64,000 nucleotides of DNA from Propionibacterium sp. oral taxon 192 str. F0372 (GCF_000413315.1 NZ_KE340297.1:2240581-2304580); one strand, 5' to 3'; positions 16,702 to 26,040 are shown, counted from the first letter of the stretch. Notes: generated by a model not told the origin, from the sequence alone. Numbers and translations: made by a program.

Positions 16702-17634
16702 TCATTCGCTGTCGCGCAACAGGATGGAATCCCCCGGGCTGAGGAAACCTGACAGGGCGGGTTGATCCCAGGTGGCGATCCAGGCTGCCCAGAACAGTGC
16801 GACGGCCGCGAAAAGGTCGAGAAACAGCATGGCTACGATGATCGGTCCGAACACCTGAACGGCTCGCCCGAGACTGAACAATCCGGTGACCGCCGATGCC
16901 CCGGTCTGCAGCAGGACGAAGCAGATCGCAGCTCCCAGTGACCCACGCCGCAACGGGACATGTTCCGGCTTTTCCACCGGGAAAAAGCGGTACATCAGCC
17001 AGAACAACATGGTAGAAGTGGCCAATGCCAGCCCGAATGAGGCCGCCCCGACGAGTACCGCGAAGATCTCCGGGTTCTGCACTCCCATCAGGCGCACGAT
17101 CGTCCCGGACAGCCAGGTACCGGTGACATTGGCAGCGAAGGTGACCAGCATCAGCACCACCATCACCAACAACAGGCCAAAATTGATGATCTGCTCTACC
17201 ACCGGGTGATGCTTGAGATGAACCTCATCAAAATCAGGGCGGACCATCCCCCGGATCACTCCCTTGAGATTGGCCACCCACGTGGACCCAATGGCCAGCC
17301 CGGCGATAGCGGCAACCGTACCAAGACGACGCCAGTCGAACAGATAGGCCGACAGCAGAATGAGCACTTGGTCTTGGAGCGGGCCCGCGGACAGATTGTC
17401 CACGACAAAGATCTGCACCTCACCCAGCAGGTCGGGACGGATCACGGTAAGGGCGAAGCCTACTCCGGCAAAGACGAACATCAGCACCGGAACCATAGCC
17501 AGGATGGAGAAAAAGGCCATCGCTGCAGCCATCTGATTGCCCAGCCTGCTCCAGTACCGTTGGAAGGCCCTCAGCAGGTGTGACAGTACCGGTGATGACT
17601 GGACCCTGTTACCTACAGGCCGTCGCGCGCCCAC
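16702..17634 (-). CDS. YihY/BrkB-family inner-membrane protein
   Basis: About 310 residues, with a cytoplasmic N terminus and six hydrophobic segments spaced as in the YihY (formerly RNase BN-like) family: MAAAMAFFSILAMVPVLMFVFAG, the RLGTVAAIAGLAIGSTWVANLKG helix, and the late LRRGSLGAAICFVLLQTGAS. The function of the family is unsettled; it was once misassigned as ribonuclease BN. The frame is open to GTG 17667, but that codon lies inside the gcvP terminator stem, so GTG 17634 is taken as a more likely start. This is uncertain. Confidence 0.75.
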   Translation of the reverse strand: MGARRPVGNRVQSSPVLSHLLRAFQRYWSRLGNQMAAAMAFFSILAMVPVLMFVFAGVGFALTVIRPDLLGEVQIFVVDNLSAGPLQDQVLILLSAYLFDWRRLGTVAAIAGLAIGSTWVANLKGVIRGMVRPDFDEVHLKHHPVVEQIINFGLLLVMVVLMLVTFAANVTGTWLSGTIVRLMGVQNPEIFAVLVGAASFGLALATSTMLFWLMYRFFPVEKPEHVPLRRGSLGAAICFVLLQTGASAVTGLFSLGRAVQVFGPIIVAMLFLDLFAAVALFWAAWIATWDQPALSGFLSPGDSILLRDSE

Positions 17635-17658
17635 TGCCTCATCATTCCAATCGGCAAG

Positions 17659-17690
17659 GCAACTCACCGGGATTCCACCCGGTGAGTTGC
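17659..17690 (-). terminator. terminator hairpin after gcvP
   Basis: A perfect 13-bp stem, GCAACTCACCGGG with CCCGGTGAGTTGC, and a 6-base loop, 20 bases after the gcvP stop codon on the minus strand. A clear T-tract is lacking, as is common for actinobacterial intrinsic terminators. Confidence 0.75.
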
Positions 17691-17709
17691 CCGGATACCC
17701 GATAGCTCA

Positions 17710-20556
17710 CTATGCGCAGTCCTCCACCGGAGGGCAGGAGCAGATCAAGTGCCGGTCACCGTGGGCGGCATTGACCCGAGCGCAGCCGGGCCAGTACTTC
17801 CCGTGCTCTCCGGCGTCCAGCAGCCCGCCGCGTAGGGTTTCGGCGACTTGATCCGGGAAAGCCGCAACTCGGCGGGTGTAGGGGTGTGACCATTCATCAT
17901 CAATGATCATCGCCTGGGTGTGCGGGGCATTCACCAGCGGGTTGTCGTCGGCCGGGTATCTACCATCGATTACCATGTCGATCTCCTTGCGGATGGCGAT
18001 CATGGCATCGCAGAATCTGTCGAGCTCATGTTTATTCTCGGATTCGGTGGGCTCAACCATGAGGGTGGATGCGACCGGGAAACTCACCGTCGGTGCGTGG
18101 AAACCGTGATCAATGAGCCGCTTCGCGATGTCATCAATGCTCAAGCCTGCTGTGGCCAGCAAGGCCCTGGTGTCCAGTATGCATTCGTGGGCGACTCGCC
18201 CCGACGCACCGGTGTAGAGGATTGGGTAGTGCTCGGCAAGCCGAGATGCGATGTAGTTGGCGTTGAGGATAGCCGTTTTGGAGGCCTCACGCAGTCCGTC
18301 AGCGCCCATCATGGCGATGAAGGCATAGGAGATCGGCAGAATTCCGGGAGAGCCGAAGCGTGCGGCGTTCACCGCAGTTGTGGCTCCCCCGGCAGCTGGA
18401 TCACCGGGAAGGTATTCGGCCAAGTGTTTCCGCACTACGATCGGGCCGACCCCCGGCCCGCCTCCGCCATGGGGACTGGCGAAGGTCTTATGCAGGTTCA
18501 GATGGGAGGCATCTGCTCCGAAACGTCCCGGGCGTGCCAGTCCCATGAGCGCATTCAGATTTGCACCATCCACGTACACCTGTCCTCCTGCCTCGTGTAC
18601 GAGTTCACAGGCGGTGGTCACAGTGTCCTCGAAGACACCATGAGTCGATGGATAGGTGATCATTATCGCGGCCAGTTCGTCGCGGTGGGTCTGCACCTTG
18701 GCTCGCAGGTCGTCCAAATCGATCGAACCGTCGCACTGGGATGCGACCACTACGATCTTCATCCCGGCCATCACCGCTGAAGCAGCATTCGTACCGTGGG
18801 CAGAAGCGGGAATCAAACAGATCGTGCGCTGCGAATGCCCATTCGCCAGGTGATAGGCCCGGATGGCCGACAGACCAGCAAATTCTCCCTGGGCACCGGA
18901 ATTGGGCTGCAGCGAGCAGGCATCGTAGCCAGTGATCTCACCGAGCCATCCCGATAACTCGGTGATCATCTCCAAGGTTCCCTCGGCATCCTGGGCCGGC
19001 ACCAAGGGATGGAGGTTCGCGAATCCGGGAAGGGTGATGGGCTCCAACGATGCCGCCGAGTTCAGCTTCATCGTGCACGAGCCGAGCGGGATCATTCCCC
19101 GGTCCAGGGCGAAGTCTCGATCGGCGAGGGAGGCCAGGTAGCGCATCAGGGAGGTTTCGGAATGGTGGGCATGGAATACCGGGGTTGTGAGGAAGGTATC
19201 GCTCCGGGCATCCGCGCCCATTTCACCCCAGCTCTCCTCGGTGATCACAGCTCCGAAGAGCCGCGCCACCGCGGCCAGTTCCTCTTCGGTCAGGTCCTCG
19301 CCCACCGATATTCCTACGTGGGTGTCGTCGGCCAGTCTCAGATGGAAGCCTTGCTGCCGTGCGGCACCGACAATCCCGGCCGCAGAGGGAACTTCGACCA
19401 GAAGGGTATCAAAGAAGCTGTCGTGGACGACACCGAAACCTGCGGTAGTGATTGCTGCGGCCAGGCGTGCTGTGCGATTGTGGATCGTGGCGGCTATCCG
19501 CTTCAATCCTTCGGGTCCGTGGTGGATGGCATAACCAACCGCCATATTGGCGAGCAGTACTTGGGCGGTGCAGATGTTCGAGGTGGCCTTCTCACGCCGG
19601 ATGTGCTGTTCGCGCGTCTGCAGGGCCAGCCGCAACGCAGGTGCCCCGCTGGCATCCAGCGACACACCGACTAACCGCCCAGGCAGACTGCGCTGGGTTC
19701 CTTCCTTGGCTGCGATGTAGGCGGCATGGGGGCCACCGAAGAACAGAGGCACACCGAATCGTTGGGTGGTACCCACAGCGATATCGGCGCCCCACTGCCC
19801 TGGTGGAGTGACCAAGACAAGAGCGAGCAGATCAGCGGCTGTTACGACGAGTGCCCCGGCATCGTGGGCGGCTTGAGCCAATGCGGTAAGTTCTGCGGTG
19901 GATTGCATCCGTCCGTCGAGGGCCGGGGTCTGAACGACGACAGCGAAGGCGCTAGCCAGTCGCGGATCCGTAGCAGCCGATTCGCAAACGACCACCTCAA
20001 TGCCGATGGTATTCATCCGGGTGCGCAGCACTGCCAGCGAGGAGGGCAGGATTCCTTCCTCCACCAAAACCAACTCCCCCTTGCGGTTCAACCGTCTGGC
20101 CATCGATACCCCTTCGGCGAGAGCTGTGGCCTCGTCGAGTAGAGAAGCGCCGGCAACCGGGAGCCCCGTTAGATCGGCGATCATCGTCTGGAAATTGAGC
20201 AGCATCTCCAGGCGCCCCTGGGAAATCTCTGGTTGATAAGGGGTATAGGCGGTGTACCAGGCTGGATTCTCCAAAATATTGCGTCGCAGCACCGCCGGGG
20301 TGATCGTTCCATGAAAACCCATGCCGATGAGACTGCGTCCCGGGTTGTTGCGCAGTGACAACTCCAGCAACCGTTGCTGCACTGTTGCCTCGTCCCGTGC
20401 TGGGGGCAGACTCAACTGCTCATCCCTGATCGTCAGGGGTACCACCTCGTCGATGAGGGCATCAAGCGATGCGACCTGGATGGTCTCGCACATGGCGTGC
20501 TGTTGTTCGGCATTGGGGCCGATGTGACGGGAGATAAAAGACGACACCGTTGACAC
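17710..20556 (-). CDS. gcvP: glycine dehydrogenase (decarboxylating), P protein
   Basis: A 948-residue fused P protein of the glycine cleavage system. It is a PLP enzyme that decarboxylates glycine and passes aminomethyl to the lipoyl arm of GcvH. The N-terminal half starts with FISRHIGP and has the family glycine-rich loops. The C-terminal half carries the PLP lysine in [18 protein letters not shown] (near residue 687). Length and motifs indicate the single-chain form. gcvH lies 2.6 kb upstream on the same strand; gcvT is not in the window. The GTG start is immediately preceded by a 9-bp inverted repeat (20558-20597). Confidence 0.96.
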   Translation of the reverse strand: MSTVSSFISRHIGPNAEQQHAMCETIQVASLDALIDEVVPLTIRDEQLSLPPARDEATVQQRLLELSLRNNPGRSLIGMGFHGTITPAVLRRNILENPAWYTAYTPYQPEISQGRLEMLLNFQTMIADLTGLPVAGASLLDEATALAEGVSMARRLNRKGELVLVEEGILPSSLAVLRTRMNTIGIEVVVCESAATDPRLASAFAVVVQTPALDGRMQSTAELTALAQAAHDAGALVVTAADLLALVLVTPPGQWGADIAVGTTQRFGVPLFFGGPHAAYIAAKEGTQRSLPGRLVGVSLDASGAPALRLALQTREQHIRREKATSNICTAQVLLANMAVGYAIHHGPEGLKRIAATIHNRTARLAAAITTAGFGVVHDSFFDTLLVEVPSAAGIVGAARQQGFHLRLADDTHVGISVGEDLTEEELAAVARLFGAVITEESWGEMGADARSDTFLTTPVFHAHHSETSLMRYLASLADRDFALDRGMIPLGSCTMKLNSAASLEPITLPGFANLHPLVPAQDAEGTLEMITELSGWLGEITGYDACSLQPNSGAQGEFAGLSAIRAYHLANGHSQRTICLIPASAHGTNAASAVMAGMKIVVVASQCDGSIDLDDLRAKVQTHRDELAAIMITYPSTHGVFEDTVTTACELVHEAGGQVYVDGANLNALMGLARPGRFGADASHLNLHKTFASPHGGGGPGVGPIVVRKHLAEYLPGDPAAGGATTAVNAARFGSPGILPISYAFIAMMGADGLREASKTAILNANYIASRLAEHYPILYTGASGRVAHECILDTRALLATAGLSIDDIAKRLIDHGFHAPTVSFPVASTLMVEPTESENKHELDRFCDAMIAIRKEIDMVIDGRYPADDNPLVNAPHTQAMIIDDEWSHPYTRRVAAFPDQVAETLRGGLLDAGEHGKYWPGCARVNAAHGDRHLICSCPPVEDCA

Positions 20557-20557
20557 T

Positions 20558-20597
20558 CCAACCTCTCGTGGTTTGTTGAATCAATCGTAGAGGTTGG
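20558..20597 (-). promoter_or_regulatory. inverted repeat over the gcvP ribosome-binding region
   Basis: CCAACCTCT at one side and AGAGGTTGG at the other form a 9-bp perfect stem with a 22-base loop. In the mRNA the purine arm with AGAGG lies just before the GTG start, so the stem would hide the ribosome binding site. It could equally be a protein operator. It is too small for a glycine riboswitch. Confidence 0.5.
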
Positions 20598-20643
20598 GAC
20601 CGGTTACGACCGGCGGCAGCACTAATGCGTGGAGACAGGTTTC

Positions 20644-21213
20644 TCAGGCCCTGATCCGGCGGGCCCGGCGCATCGCAAGCTCGTCGGTTGCGTCAGTGGA
20701 GGCCGCAACATGATCCTCGGAGGATAGAGTCACCAAAGTACTTTCCAGGTCACGCCACACCCCGCCCAGAGCGATCGCGAACATGCCTTGGCCACCGCGC
20801 AACAGATCGACGACCTCGTCGTCCGAAGTGCACTCGTAGACCGACACGCCGTCGCTCATTAGCGTCACCTGAGACAGGTCCTGCACTCCCCGGGAACGCA
20901 GGTGATCGACGGCGATCCGGATCTGCTGCAGTGAGATACCTGCGTCGAGGAGCTTCTTGACGACTTTCAACATGAGGATGTCGCGGAAAGAGTAGAGCCG
21001 CTGGGTGCCGGACCCATCCGCACTACGAATCCCGGGGCACACCAACCCCGTACGTGCCCAGTAATCGAGCTGTCGGTAAGTGATTCCGGCGAGGTGGCAG
21101 GTGAGCGGACCACGGAAGCCGAGGTCATCGGGAAGGGGGCCAAAATCACCATCGAACAGGACGTCCTGTGCCCCGGGAACCACCACCGCTCGCTCGGCGT
21201 TGCGCACAGCCAT
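20644..21213 (-). CDS. MerR-family regulator (Rv1830-like)
   Basis: A 189-residue MerR-type regulator. The winged helix is at about 35-95 (GITYRQLDYWARTGLVCPGIRS, then FRDILMLKVVKKLLDAGISLQQI), followed by a dimerisation/effector part with no Cys cluster for metals. Position next to a DUF151 protein, an FtsR-like protein, GarA and GcvH matches Mycobacterium Rv1826-Rv1832, where Rv1830 is the corresponding gene. ATG 21213 is favoured over ATG 21228 because GAGGTGG lies just before it. Its target may include the following gcvP, 87 bases downstream, but this is unproven. Confidence 0.8.
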   Translation of the reverse strand: MAVRNAERAVVVPGAQDVLFDGDFGPLPDDLGFRGPLTCHLAGITYRQLDYWARTGLVCPGIRSADGSGTQRLYSFRDILMLKVVKKLLDAGISLQQIRIAVDHLRSRGVQDLSQVTLMSDGVSVYECTSDDEVVDLLRGGQGMFAIALGGVWRDLESTLVTLSSEDHVAASTDATDELAMRRARRIRA

Positions 21214-21360
21214 TTCCACCTCGATCATCCGTTGCTGACGTGACCCGACGCTACGTGTCCCGATCCGAAGCAGCAAACATCGGTTCTATCAGCGTGTCTT
21301 GGCGAAGCACTGCCCATACCTCTCAGTCAATTCTGGTTTTCCAGTACTTGACCAGCAGAT

Positions 21361-21822
21361 TTACTGCTCGAAGTCATCCGGTGAGACCGTGTCTAGGAAG
21401 CTGCGGAAACGCTTTACCTCGTCCTCGTTCTGCTCGAACATCTCAACCCCTACTTGAGCCATCAGTTCCCCGGAGCAGGTCACCTTGAAACCACAGCGCA
21501 GAGAGAGGGCCACCACATCGGAGGGTCTGGCCTCAATGGTTTGCCCATCGACGGTGAGTTCGGCGTGGAACACCCCGTCCAATGTGGAGGTGATGTGCCC
21601 AGACAGTTCCGTGTGCCCCAGGGTGGACAACAACTCGGCCATCAGATCATGAGTGAGTGGCCGGGATGGGATCACGCCCTCCAAGGCATTGACGATGGCT
21701 GACGCTTCCGCGGCACCGATCCATATGGGCAGACACCGTCCGGTATCCGGATCTCTTAGCAGGAGCATGGGGGTGTTGGTGTTCTTCTCAATTCGCACTC
21801 CCACAACGTCGAGTTCGATCAT
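21361..21822 (-). CDS. DUF151 bifunctional nuclease family protein (Rv1829-like)
   Basis: A 153-residue DUF151/BFN protein: ELDVVGVRIEKNTNTPMLLLRD, LPIWIGAAEASAIVNAL, RPLTHDLMAELL and the ARPSDVVALSLR motif with its conserved Asp. Plant homologues were described as bifunctional nucleases; the bacterial role is not settled. ATG 21822 follows GGAGG by 4 bases and overlaps the upstream stop as TGATG, so it is coupled to the FtsR-like gene. A 147-base gap separates it from the next MerR gene. Confidence 0.85.
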   Translation of the reverse strand: MIELDVVGVRIEKNTNTPMLLLRDPDTGRCLPIWIGAAEASAIVNALEGVIPSRPLTHDLMAELLSTLGHTELSGHITSTLDGVFHAELTVDGQTIEARPSDVVALSLRCGFKVTCSGELMAQVGVEMFEQNEDEVKRFRSFLDTVSPDDFEQ

Positions 21823-22529
21823 CACCCCTCCAACAGGGTGTACATCATCGCTGCATGGGCGTGCACCACCAGCCTGGAGAGCTCATGAATTGCCCGTCCG
21901 GGGTTCTCGGCGGCCCGCAGTGCAGGACGGATGGTCTGTTCCACCAAGCCCGCCTCGCGTTCGGCGGCCTGTTTGATCACCCTCATGTGGCGGCTGTCCA
22001 GCCCGAAGGCTTGCAGCTTGCGGGCAACGACGCACACGGTCAGGGCCTCCCGGCCATAGTAGATGGAGCCCTTGCGGGGTGCAATCATCTTTTGGCGTTC
22101 CAACTCAATGAGGGTGGCCTCCGACAACCCACTGGTCTGGAGCAATTGGCGGCGACTGAGCTTGAGCGGCTTCTTGTTTCCCCCGATCGGATCGGCGGTT
22201 CCGGTCGCATTCGCAGCGGCAATCGCTGCTTGAGACTGGGCCGGAACTGGAACCGGAATCTCGGTGGGCGGCTGCTCCCCACGGTCCATCATCTCCAGAT
22301 TGTCGCGAATTACCTTGAGAGGAAGGTATTGGTCGCGCTTGACGCGGGCAATGTACCGCAGCCTTTCAATGTCGGAATCGGAGTAACGCCGATATCTGGA
22401 TGCCTCACGCTCCGGAGAGACCAGACCCTGTTCCTCCCAGAACCTGATCGTGGAGATGGACATGTCCGGAAACTCGCCCTTGAGGACGTTGAGGACCTGA
22501 CCGATCGTGAGTTTGCCAGCCTGTGGCAT
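21822..22529 (-). CDS. ftsR: MerR-family division regulator (FtsR/Rv1828-like)
   Basis: A 235-residue MerR-type protein with two winged-helix modules: LTIGQVLNVLKGEFPDMS...STIRFWEEQGLVSP near the start, and a second YSIYYGREALTVCVVARKL-like region after a Pro/Ala linker at about 95-125. Corynebacterium FtsR and Mycobacterium Rv1828 have this layout and sit in the same gene order; FtsR activates ftsZ. The start overlaps the garA stop (TGATG); a GTG 3 bases upstream is possible. Assignment rests on architecture plus synteny. Confidence 0.82.
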   Translation of the reverse strand: MPQAGKLTIGQVLNVLKGEFPDMSISTIRFWEEQGLVSPEREASRYRRYSDSDIERLRYIARVKRDQYLPLKVIRDNLEMMDRGEQPPTEIPVPVPAQSQAAIAAANATGTADPIGGNKKPLKLSRRQLLQTSGLSEATLIELERQKMIAPRKGSIYYGREALTVCVVARKLQAFGLDSRHMRVIKQAAEREAGLVEQTIRPALRAAENPGRAIHELSRLVVHAHAAMMYTLLEG

Positions 22530-23062
22530 CACTTCATCCCATGCTCGCTGACGAAGAAGAGCATCCGAAACTTGCCGATTTGCACCTCATCACCAGGTCG
22601 CAGGACGGCCGAGTTGTCAACGAGGGTCCGGTTGACATAAGAACCATTGAGGCTTCCTTTGTCAACCAAGGAGATCACCCCGTCGGACAGGGAGAACTCA
22701 GCGTGGTGACGCGAGACCGTGATGTCGTCGAGGAAGATGTCTGACCGGGTTGACCGCCCAACGGTGACGACTGGTTTCTCAAGCAGGTAACGTGCGCCAA
22801 CGTCCGGGCCTCGGGTGACGATCAGCATCGCATGCCCGGCCGGCAGTTTGGACAAGACATCGGCGTCCTCAGCGCTGATCTCCAGGGTGCGCGCATCCTC
22901 CTCAGGAATCAGCAACACTCGTGTCGTGTCGTTGACTGCCTGGGCAGACGACAGCGCATTGCCGCACTTCGAGCAGAAATTGCTGCCCACGGCATTGGAA
23001 CTGCCGCATTTGCTGCATTCGAGCATTCGATCGACGCCTTCTTGGTCCGGAACGGTCACCAC
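22529..23062 (-). CDS. garA: FHA-domain signalling protein, GarA/OdhI type with zinc ribbon
   Basis: A 177-residue protein. An N-terminal zinc ribbon (CSKCG...FCSKCG, about residues 16-34) precedes a short tail with NDTTRVLL, which occupies the place of the phosphorylated TT motif of GarA/OdhI. A C-terminal FHA domain (about 95-165) has GRSTRSDIFL, SRHHAEF and GSLNGSYVN, including the phosphothreonine-binding Arg, Ser and Asn. In mycobacteria and corynebacteria this protein, controlled by PknB/PknG-type kinases, restrains 2-oxoglutarate dehydrogenase. GTG 23062 has AAAGG 8 bases upstream; an ATG at 23026 just before the zinc ribbon is an alternative start. Confidence 0.85.
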   Translation of the reverse strand: MVTVPDQEGVDRMLECSKCGSSNAVGSNFCSKCGNALSSAQAVNDTTRVLLIPEEDARTLEISAEDADVLSKLPAGHAMLIVTRGPDVGARYLLEKPVVTVGRSTRSDIFLDDITVSRHHAEFSLSDGVISLVDKGSLNGSYVNRTLVDNSAVLRPGDEVQIGKFRMLFFVSEHGMK

Positions 23063-23138
23063 ACGGCTGACCTTTGCTGAACAATTCTAGTGGATGCGAA
23101 CGCTCAGGCATCCCACCACGCCGTCGGGCGCGGAATGA

Positions 23139-23525
23139 TCAACCCTGTTGTTCGACGTGCGCCGCGTAGCCAGATGCGTTGAGCAGAGTATCAACTTGGG
23201 ATGGGTCGGATAGTTCGACGTCGAAGAGCCATCCCTCGCCATAGGGATCGGTTCCGATGGATTCGGGGTTTTCGATCACCGCGTTGTTCACGGAAGTGAC
23301 CACCCCGGACACCGGGGCGAACAGGTCGGACACCGATTTGGTGGATTCCAGCTCACCGCAAGCATCCTGGGCAACAACCGAGGAGCCGACGGTGGGCAGA
23401 GAGACGTAGACGATGTCGCCGAGAGCGCTGGTGGCATAGGCTGTCACCCCGATTCGGGCAACAGATCCGTCGATGCGGACCCATTCGTGTTCAATGCTGT
23501 AACGCAACTCCGCGGGAATGTCCAT
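23139..23525 (-). CDS. gcvH: glycine cleavage system H protein
   Basis: A 128-residue lipoyl carrier: it starts ELRYSIEHEWVRIDG, has the lipoylation motif ELESTKSVSD with the modified Lys near residue 64, and the closing NPYGEGWLF-type block (here DPYGEGWLF). It carries the aminomethyl group between GcvP and GcvT. ATG 23525 has AAGGAG 6 bases upstream; the longer frame adds a meaningless extension. It follows the DUF881 gene in the same direction with a 93-base gap. Confidence 0.95.
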   Translation of the reverse strand: MDIPAELRYSIEHEWVRIDGSVARIGVTAYATSALGDIVYVSLPTVGSSVVAQDACGELESTKSVSDLFAPVSGVVTSVNNAVIENPESIGTDPYGEGWLFDVELSDPSQVDTLLNASGYAAHVEQQG

Positions 23526-23618
23526 GTCTAGCTCCTTGCCGACGGTGATGGTATGTGATGATCCCATGCTAGGGCCGGGATCCACACCGCAGGTGATCTT
23601 CGGTAAATGTTCTTCCAC

Positions 23619-24323
23619 TCATGCGGGTCTTGCGTGCTCTGGGGCGTGTAGGGAGTGAATCGATGTGACCTCGATAGAGTCGGGGGTCTGAATTTCTACT
23701 GACCCTCCCACCTTGCTGGACTCCACTTGGGAAACCAGCCCACCACGGAAGCGAGCCCCCTCGGCCAGCGAATGGGGATCCCCGATGGCATCAATGACTA
23801 TGGGCAGCTGCACCTTCTGTCCATCGATCACCAAGCCATCTTCGTCGGTGATCCATGATTGGGCGACGAGTCGAACACTGTCGTTGATCTCGATCACTTC
23901 GGCACCGGCATCACGCAGTTCCTGGACCGCGTCAAGGAGCAAATCGGCAGATACCGTTGCCGAGGGAGCCGAGATGGTGATACGAACTCCGGGCCCGGAA
24001 GCACCCCTGGTGCCGGCCAAAATGGCCAGCTCGTCGGCCCTGGCTTGGGCCTCATGGGCTGCCACTTGGTTGGCGTCGGCACCTGATTCAAGCTGGTCAC
24101 GGGTGGCTTCCAGCTCCGAAACCTCTCGATTCAACTGCTCGGTTTCGGCATTGAGGGTGTCAAGCAACTGCACCAGATCATCACGGCGCATCCCTGAATA
24201 CTGGTTGCCGTGGCCACCGTTTCTCATCTGCAACACCAGCGACATGCCGAGCAGACACATCACCACGGCCAGCAAGACCTGTTTGCGGGAAGGGCGCAGG
24301 GCGCCCCGGAGCCACTCAAGCAT
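23619..24323 (-). CDS. DUF881 family membrane-anchored protein (Rv1825-like)
   Basis: A 234-residue protein with a short cytoplasmic start, one membrane helix (about residues 18-36) and a coiled-coil segment rich in Glu/Leu (ETEQLNREVSELEATRDQLE). The extracytoplasmic DUF881 domain follows, with GPGVRITI, ELRDAGAEVIEINDSVRLVAQSW and the PIVIDAIGDPHSL signature. DUF881 proteins flank small basic protein genes near cell-division or envelope loci; the biochemical role is unknown. ATG 24323 overlaps the sbp gene end by 8 bases. Confidence 0.85.
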   Translation of the reverse strand: MLEWLRGALRPSRKQVLLAVVMCLLGMSLVLQMRNGGHGNQYSGMRRDDLVQLLDTLNAETEQLNREVSELEATRDQLESGADANQVAAHEAQARADELAILAGTRGASGPGVRITISAPSATVSADLLLDAVQELRDAGAEVIEINDSVRLVAQSWITDEDGLVIDGQKVQLPIVIDAIGDPHSLAEGARFRGGLVSQVESSKVGGSVEIQTPDSIEVTSIHSLHAPEHARPA

Positions 24324-24648
24324 GGAGCACCTGCCTGCGGATGGATGCAGCATTGGTGAAGATCCGGATACCCAGCACCACCAGAACTGCGGTTGATAGT
24401 TGCGAGCCGACTCCGATGAGATCACCAATCCACACGATGATCGCGGCTATCACCACGTTCGATACGAAGGACACCGCAAATACCCTGTCGGAGAAGGTGT
24501 GCTCCAAACTGGAACGCCATGCTCCGATGAGGGCATCCAATGCAGCCACGATCATGATCGGTAGGTAGGGCTGGAGCCACGGTGGGAGATCCGGCTGCCA
24601 CATCAATGCGATGACGATACCGATGATCAGCCCGATTACTGCAAGCAC
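24316..24648 (-). CDS. sbp: small basic protein Sbp (DUF1290)
   Basis: A 110-residue membrane protein with three hydrophobic segments and the family signature LPPWLQPYLPIMIVAALDALIGAWRSSLE. In actinobacteria and Bacillus this gene is tied to DUF881 genes and cell-division regions. GTG 24648 is selected because GAGGAGG lies 5 bases before it and the hydrophobic N terminus begins there. It sits between two DUF881 genes, as in Mycobacterium Rv1823-Rv1825. Confidence 0.88.
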   Translation of the reverse strand: MLAVIGLIIGIVIALMWQPDLPPWLQPYLPIMIVAALDALIGAWRSSLEHTFSDRVFAVSFVSNVVIAAIIVWIGDLIGVGSQLSTAVLVVLGIRIFTNAASIRRQVLHA

Positions 24649-24658
24649 TGTGTCCTCC

Positions 24659-25423
24659 TCATCGTGGCCTCGCCACCTGAAGGCCGAGACCGGGATCGGC
24701 CCCCAAATGGAGGCCATTCACTCGTTCAATGTCCCACGACACGCGGTAGTTGCGTCGCAGAAAGTTCAGCCAGGCTCCCCCGGTGCCTGTTTCAAAGCGT
24801 TTCTCCAGGTCACTGGGATCACCGATCGCCTCGATTCGGTAGGGAGTAGTCATGGAACGATAATCGATGGTGATTGCGTTACCTGCCTGACGGATGGCGG
24901 TGCGGCTCGACAGCCGGTGCCCGTTCACTGCGACAGCCTCTGCTCCGGCCGCCCAAAGGGCATTGACCACCTGCCGCATATCCTGGTCGACGATGATCCC
25001 GTCCGCATCGTCGGGGCTGTCGTCGACTTCGACGCGCACGCCTGGCCCGTTCACAGCCAGGGAGCCCGCCCAGATGGCAATTGTGGTGTCCTGGGAATCC
25101 GGATCGCCGTTTGCCTCGAGTTCACCAATCCTGGCGCTGGCAGCCTCGGCGCGGGCCCGGAGGTCCATGTTCCGTTGCCTCGCATCCTCGACCTGCCTGA
25201 TTAACTCGGTGCGCTCGGCTGATTCGAGCGAGGTGCCCCCGATGTGCAGGGCCGATGTGGCAAGCATCAGACCGGCAAGCGCAGTAGTAGCGGCAGCCAA
25301 GAAACGATCATGCCATCTGCGGGCATGTCCGGCGGTTTGCACATAATCCGGGTCAATCGTTTCCCTCAGAATGGAGTTCAGCAGCTCCATCGAAGCATCC
25401 GGCCTGTAGGTTTGTTCGCTCAT
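24659..25423 (-). CDS. DUF881 family membrane-anchored protein (Rv1823-like)
   Basis: A 254-residue DUF881 protein, paralogous to the one at 23619. It has a longer cytoplasmic N terminus (about 45 residues), one membrane helix (FLAAATTALAGLMLATSAL), a coiled coil (about 75-105) and a DUF881 domain with GPGVRVEVDD, ALWAAGAEAVAVNGHRLS and PYRIEAIGDPSDL. ATG 25423 overlaps the stop of the phosphotransferase gene as ATGA. The two DUF881 proteins may form a hetero-oligomer around Sbp; this is inferred from gene order only. Confidence 0.85.
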   Translation of the reverse strand: MSEQTYRPDASMELLNSILRETIDPDYVQTAGHARRWHDRFLAAATTALAGLMLATSALHIGGTSLESAERTELIRQVEDARQRNMDLRARAEAASARIGELEANGDPDSQDTTIAIWAGSLAVNGPGVRVEVDDSPDDADGIIVDQDMRQVVNALWAAGAEAVAVNGHRLSSRTAIRQAGNAITIDYRSMTTPYRIEAIGDPSDLEKRFETGTGGAWLNFLRRNYRVSWDIERVNGLHLGADPGLGLQVARPR

Positions 25424-26040
25424 CGGTTCTCCGCCCCGGCCCGCACTAGCTCGATCGCCTGGCGCACATACATGCCACCCGCCCACCAGTACAGTGCAGT
25501 CCCCCACACCGCGAAAGCCCAGCCGATGATCGTGAATACTGGGGCTAGTGCCCATTCCCCAGCCCCGACAAGCACCAGCGGAAGGGCGTAGAGCAAGCAG
25601 AAGGTGGCAGCCTTGCCAATGAAATTGACCGGCAGCGAGGAGTACCCACGAGAGCGCAACGCTGGGACCAATGCAGCTAGCATCATGTCGCGGCCCACCA
25701 GCAGAGCGACGAGCCACCAAGGGATGATCCCACGGGCCGCCAGCCCGAGTACCGTCGCGAAGATGTAGAGTCGGTCGGCGGCCGGATCAAGCACCTGGCC
25801 GAGCCGGGAGATTTGGTTGAACCGCCGGGCGATGCGCCCGTCGATCAGATCGGAGAAGGAAGCAACGGCTAGCAAGACGATCGCCGCGATGTCATGGTGC
25901 GCCCAGATCATCCAGAAGAAGAAGGGCACGCCGATCAGTCGTGCGAAGGAGATGACATTCGGGATCGTCCAGACACGGTTGGACACGGTCGCGGGGGATG
26001 CGACGGCATGTTCAAGGACACCGGGTTTCTGGTCGGTCAC
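25420..26040 (-). CDS. CDP-alcohol phosphatidyltransferase (PgsA2-like)
   Basis: A 206-residue membrane enzyme with the complete CDP-alcohol phosphotransferase signature DGRIARRF...LGQVLDPAADR, all Asp ligands present, and about five membrane spans. In Mycobacterium the corresponding gene (Rv1822) lies next to the DUF881-sbp genes and is annotated pgsA2. Substrate alcohol (glycerol-phosphate, inositol-phosphate or other) cannot be settled; the operon already contains a separate inositol-type enzyme at 28038-28637, so a glycerophosphate or cardiolipin role is more likely here. GTG 26040 lies 7 bases after TAGGCT, inside the end of pimA. Confidence 0.82.
   Translation of the reverse strand: MTDQKPGVLEHAVASPATVSNRVWTIPNVISFARLIGVPFFFWMIWAHHDIAAIVLLAVASFSDLIDGRIARRFNQISRLGQVLDPAADRLYIFATVLGLAARGIIPWWLVALLVGRDMMLAALVPALRSRGYSSLPVNFIGKAATFCLLYALPLVLVGAGEWALAPVFTIIGWAFAVWGTALYWWAGGMYVRQAIELVRAGAENR

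Noticed and set aside
17635-17667. GTG 17667 as the YihY start
   Set aside because: That codon lies within the perfect terminator stem of gcvP; a GTG at 17634 starts nearer to the conserved part, though certainty is limited.
17920-18780. Long plus-strand open frame (286 codons), and others around 19009-19674, inside gcvP
   Set aside because: They lie opposite the clear GcvP coding sequence and show no domain, ribosome binding site or plausible protein composition; they result from codon bias on the other strand.
20557-20643. Possible glycine riboswitch before gcvP
   Set aside because: Only 87 bases separate gcvP from the upstream gene, and I see none of the conserved junctions of the glycine aptamer; only a simple hairpin is present.
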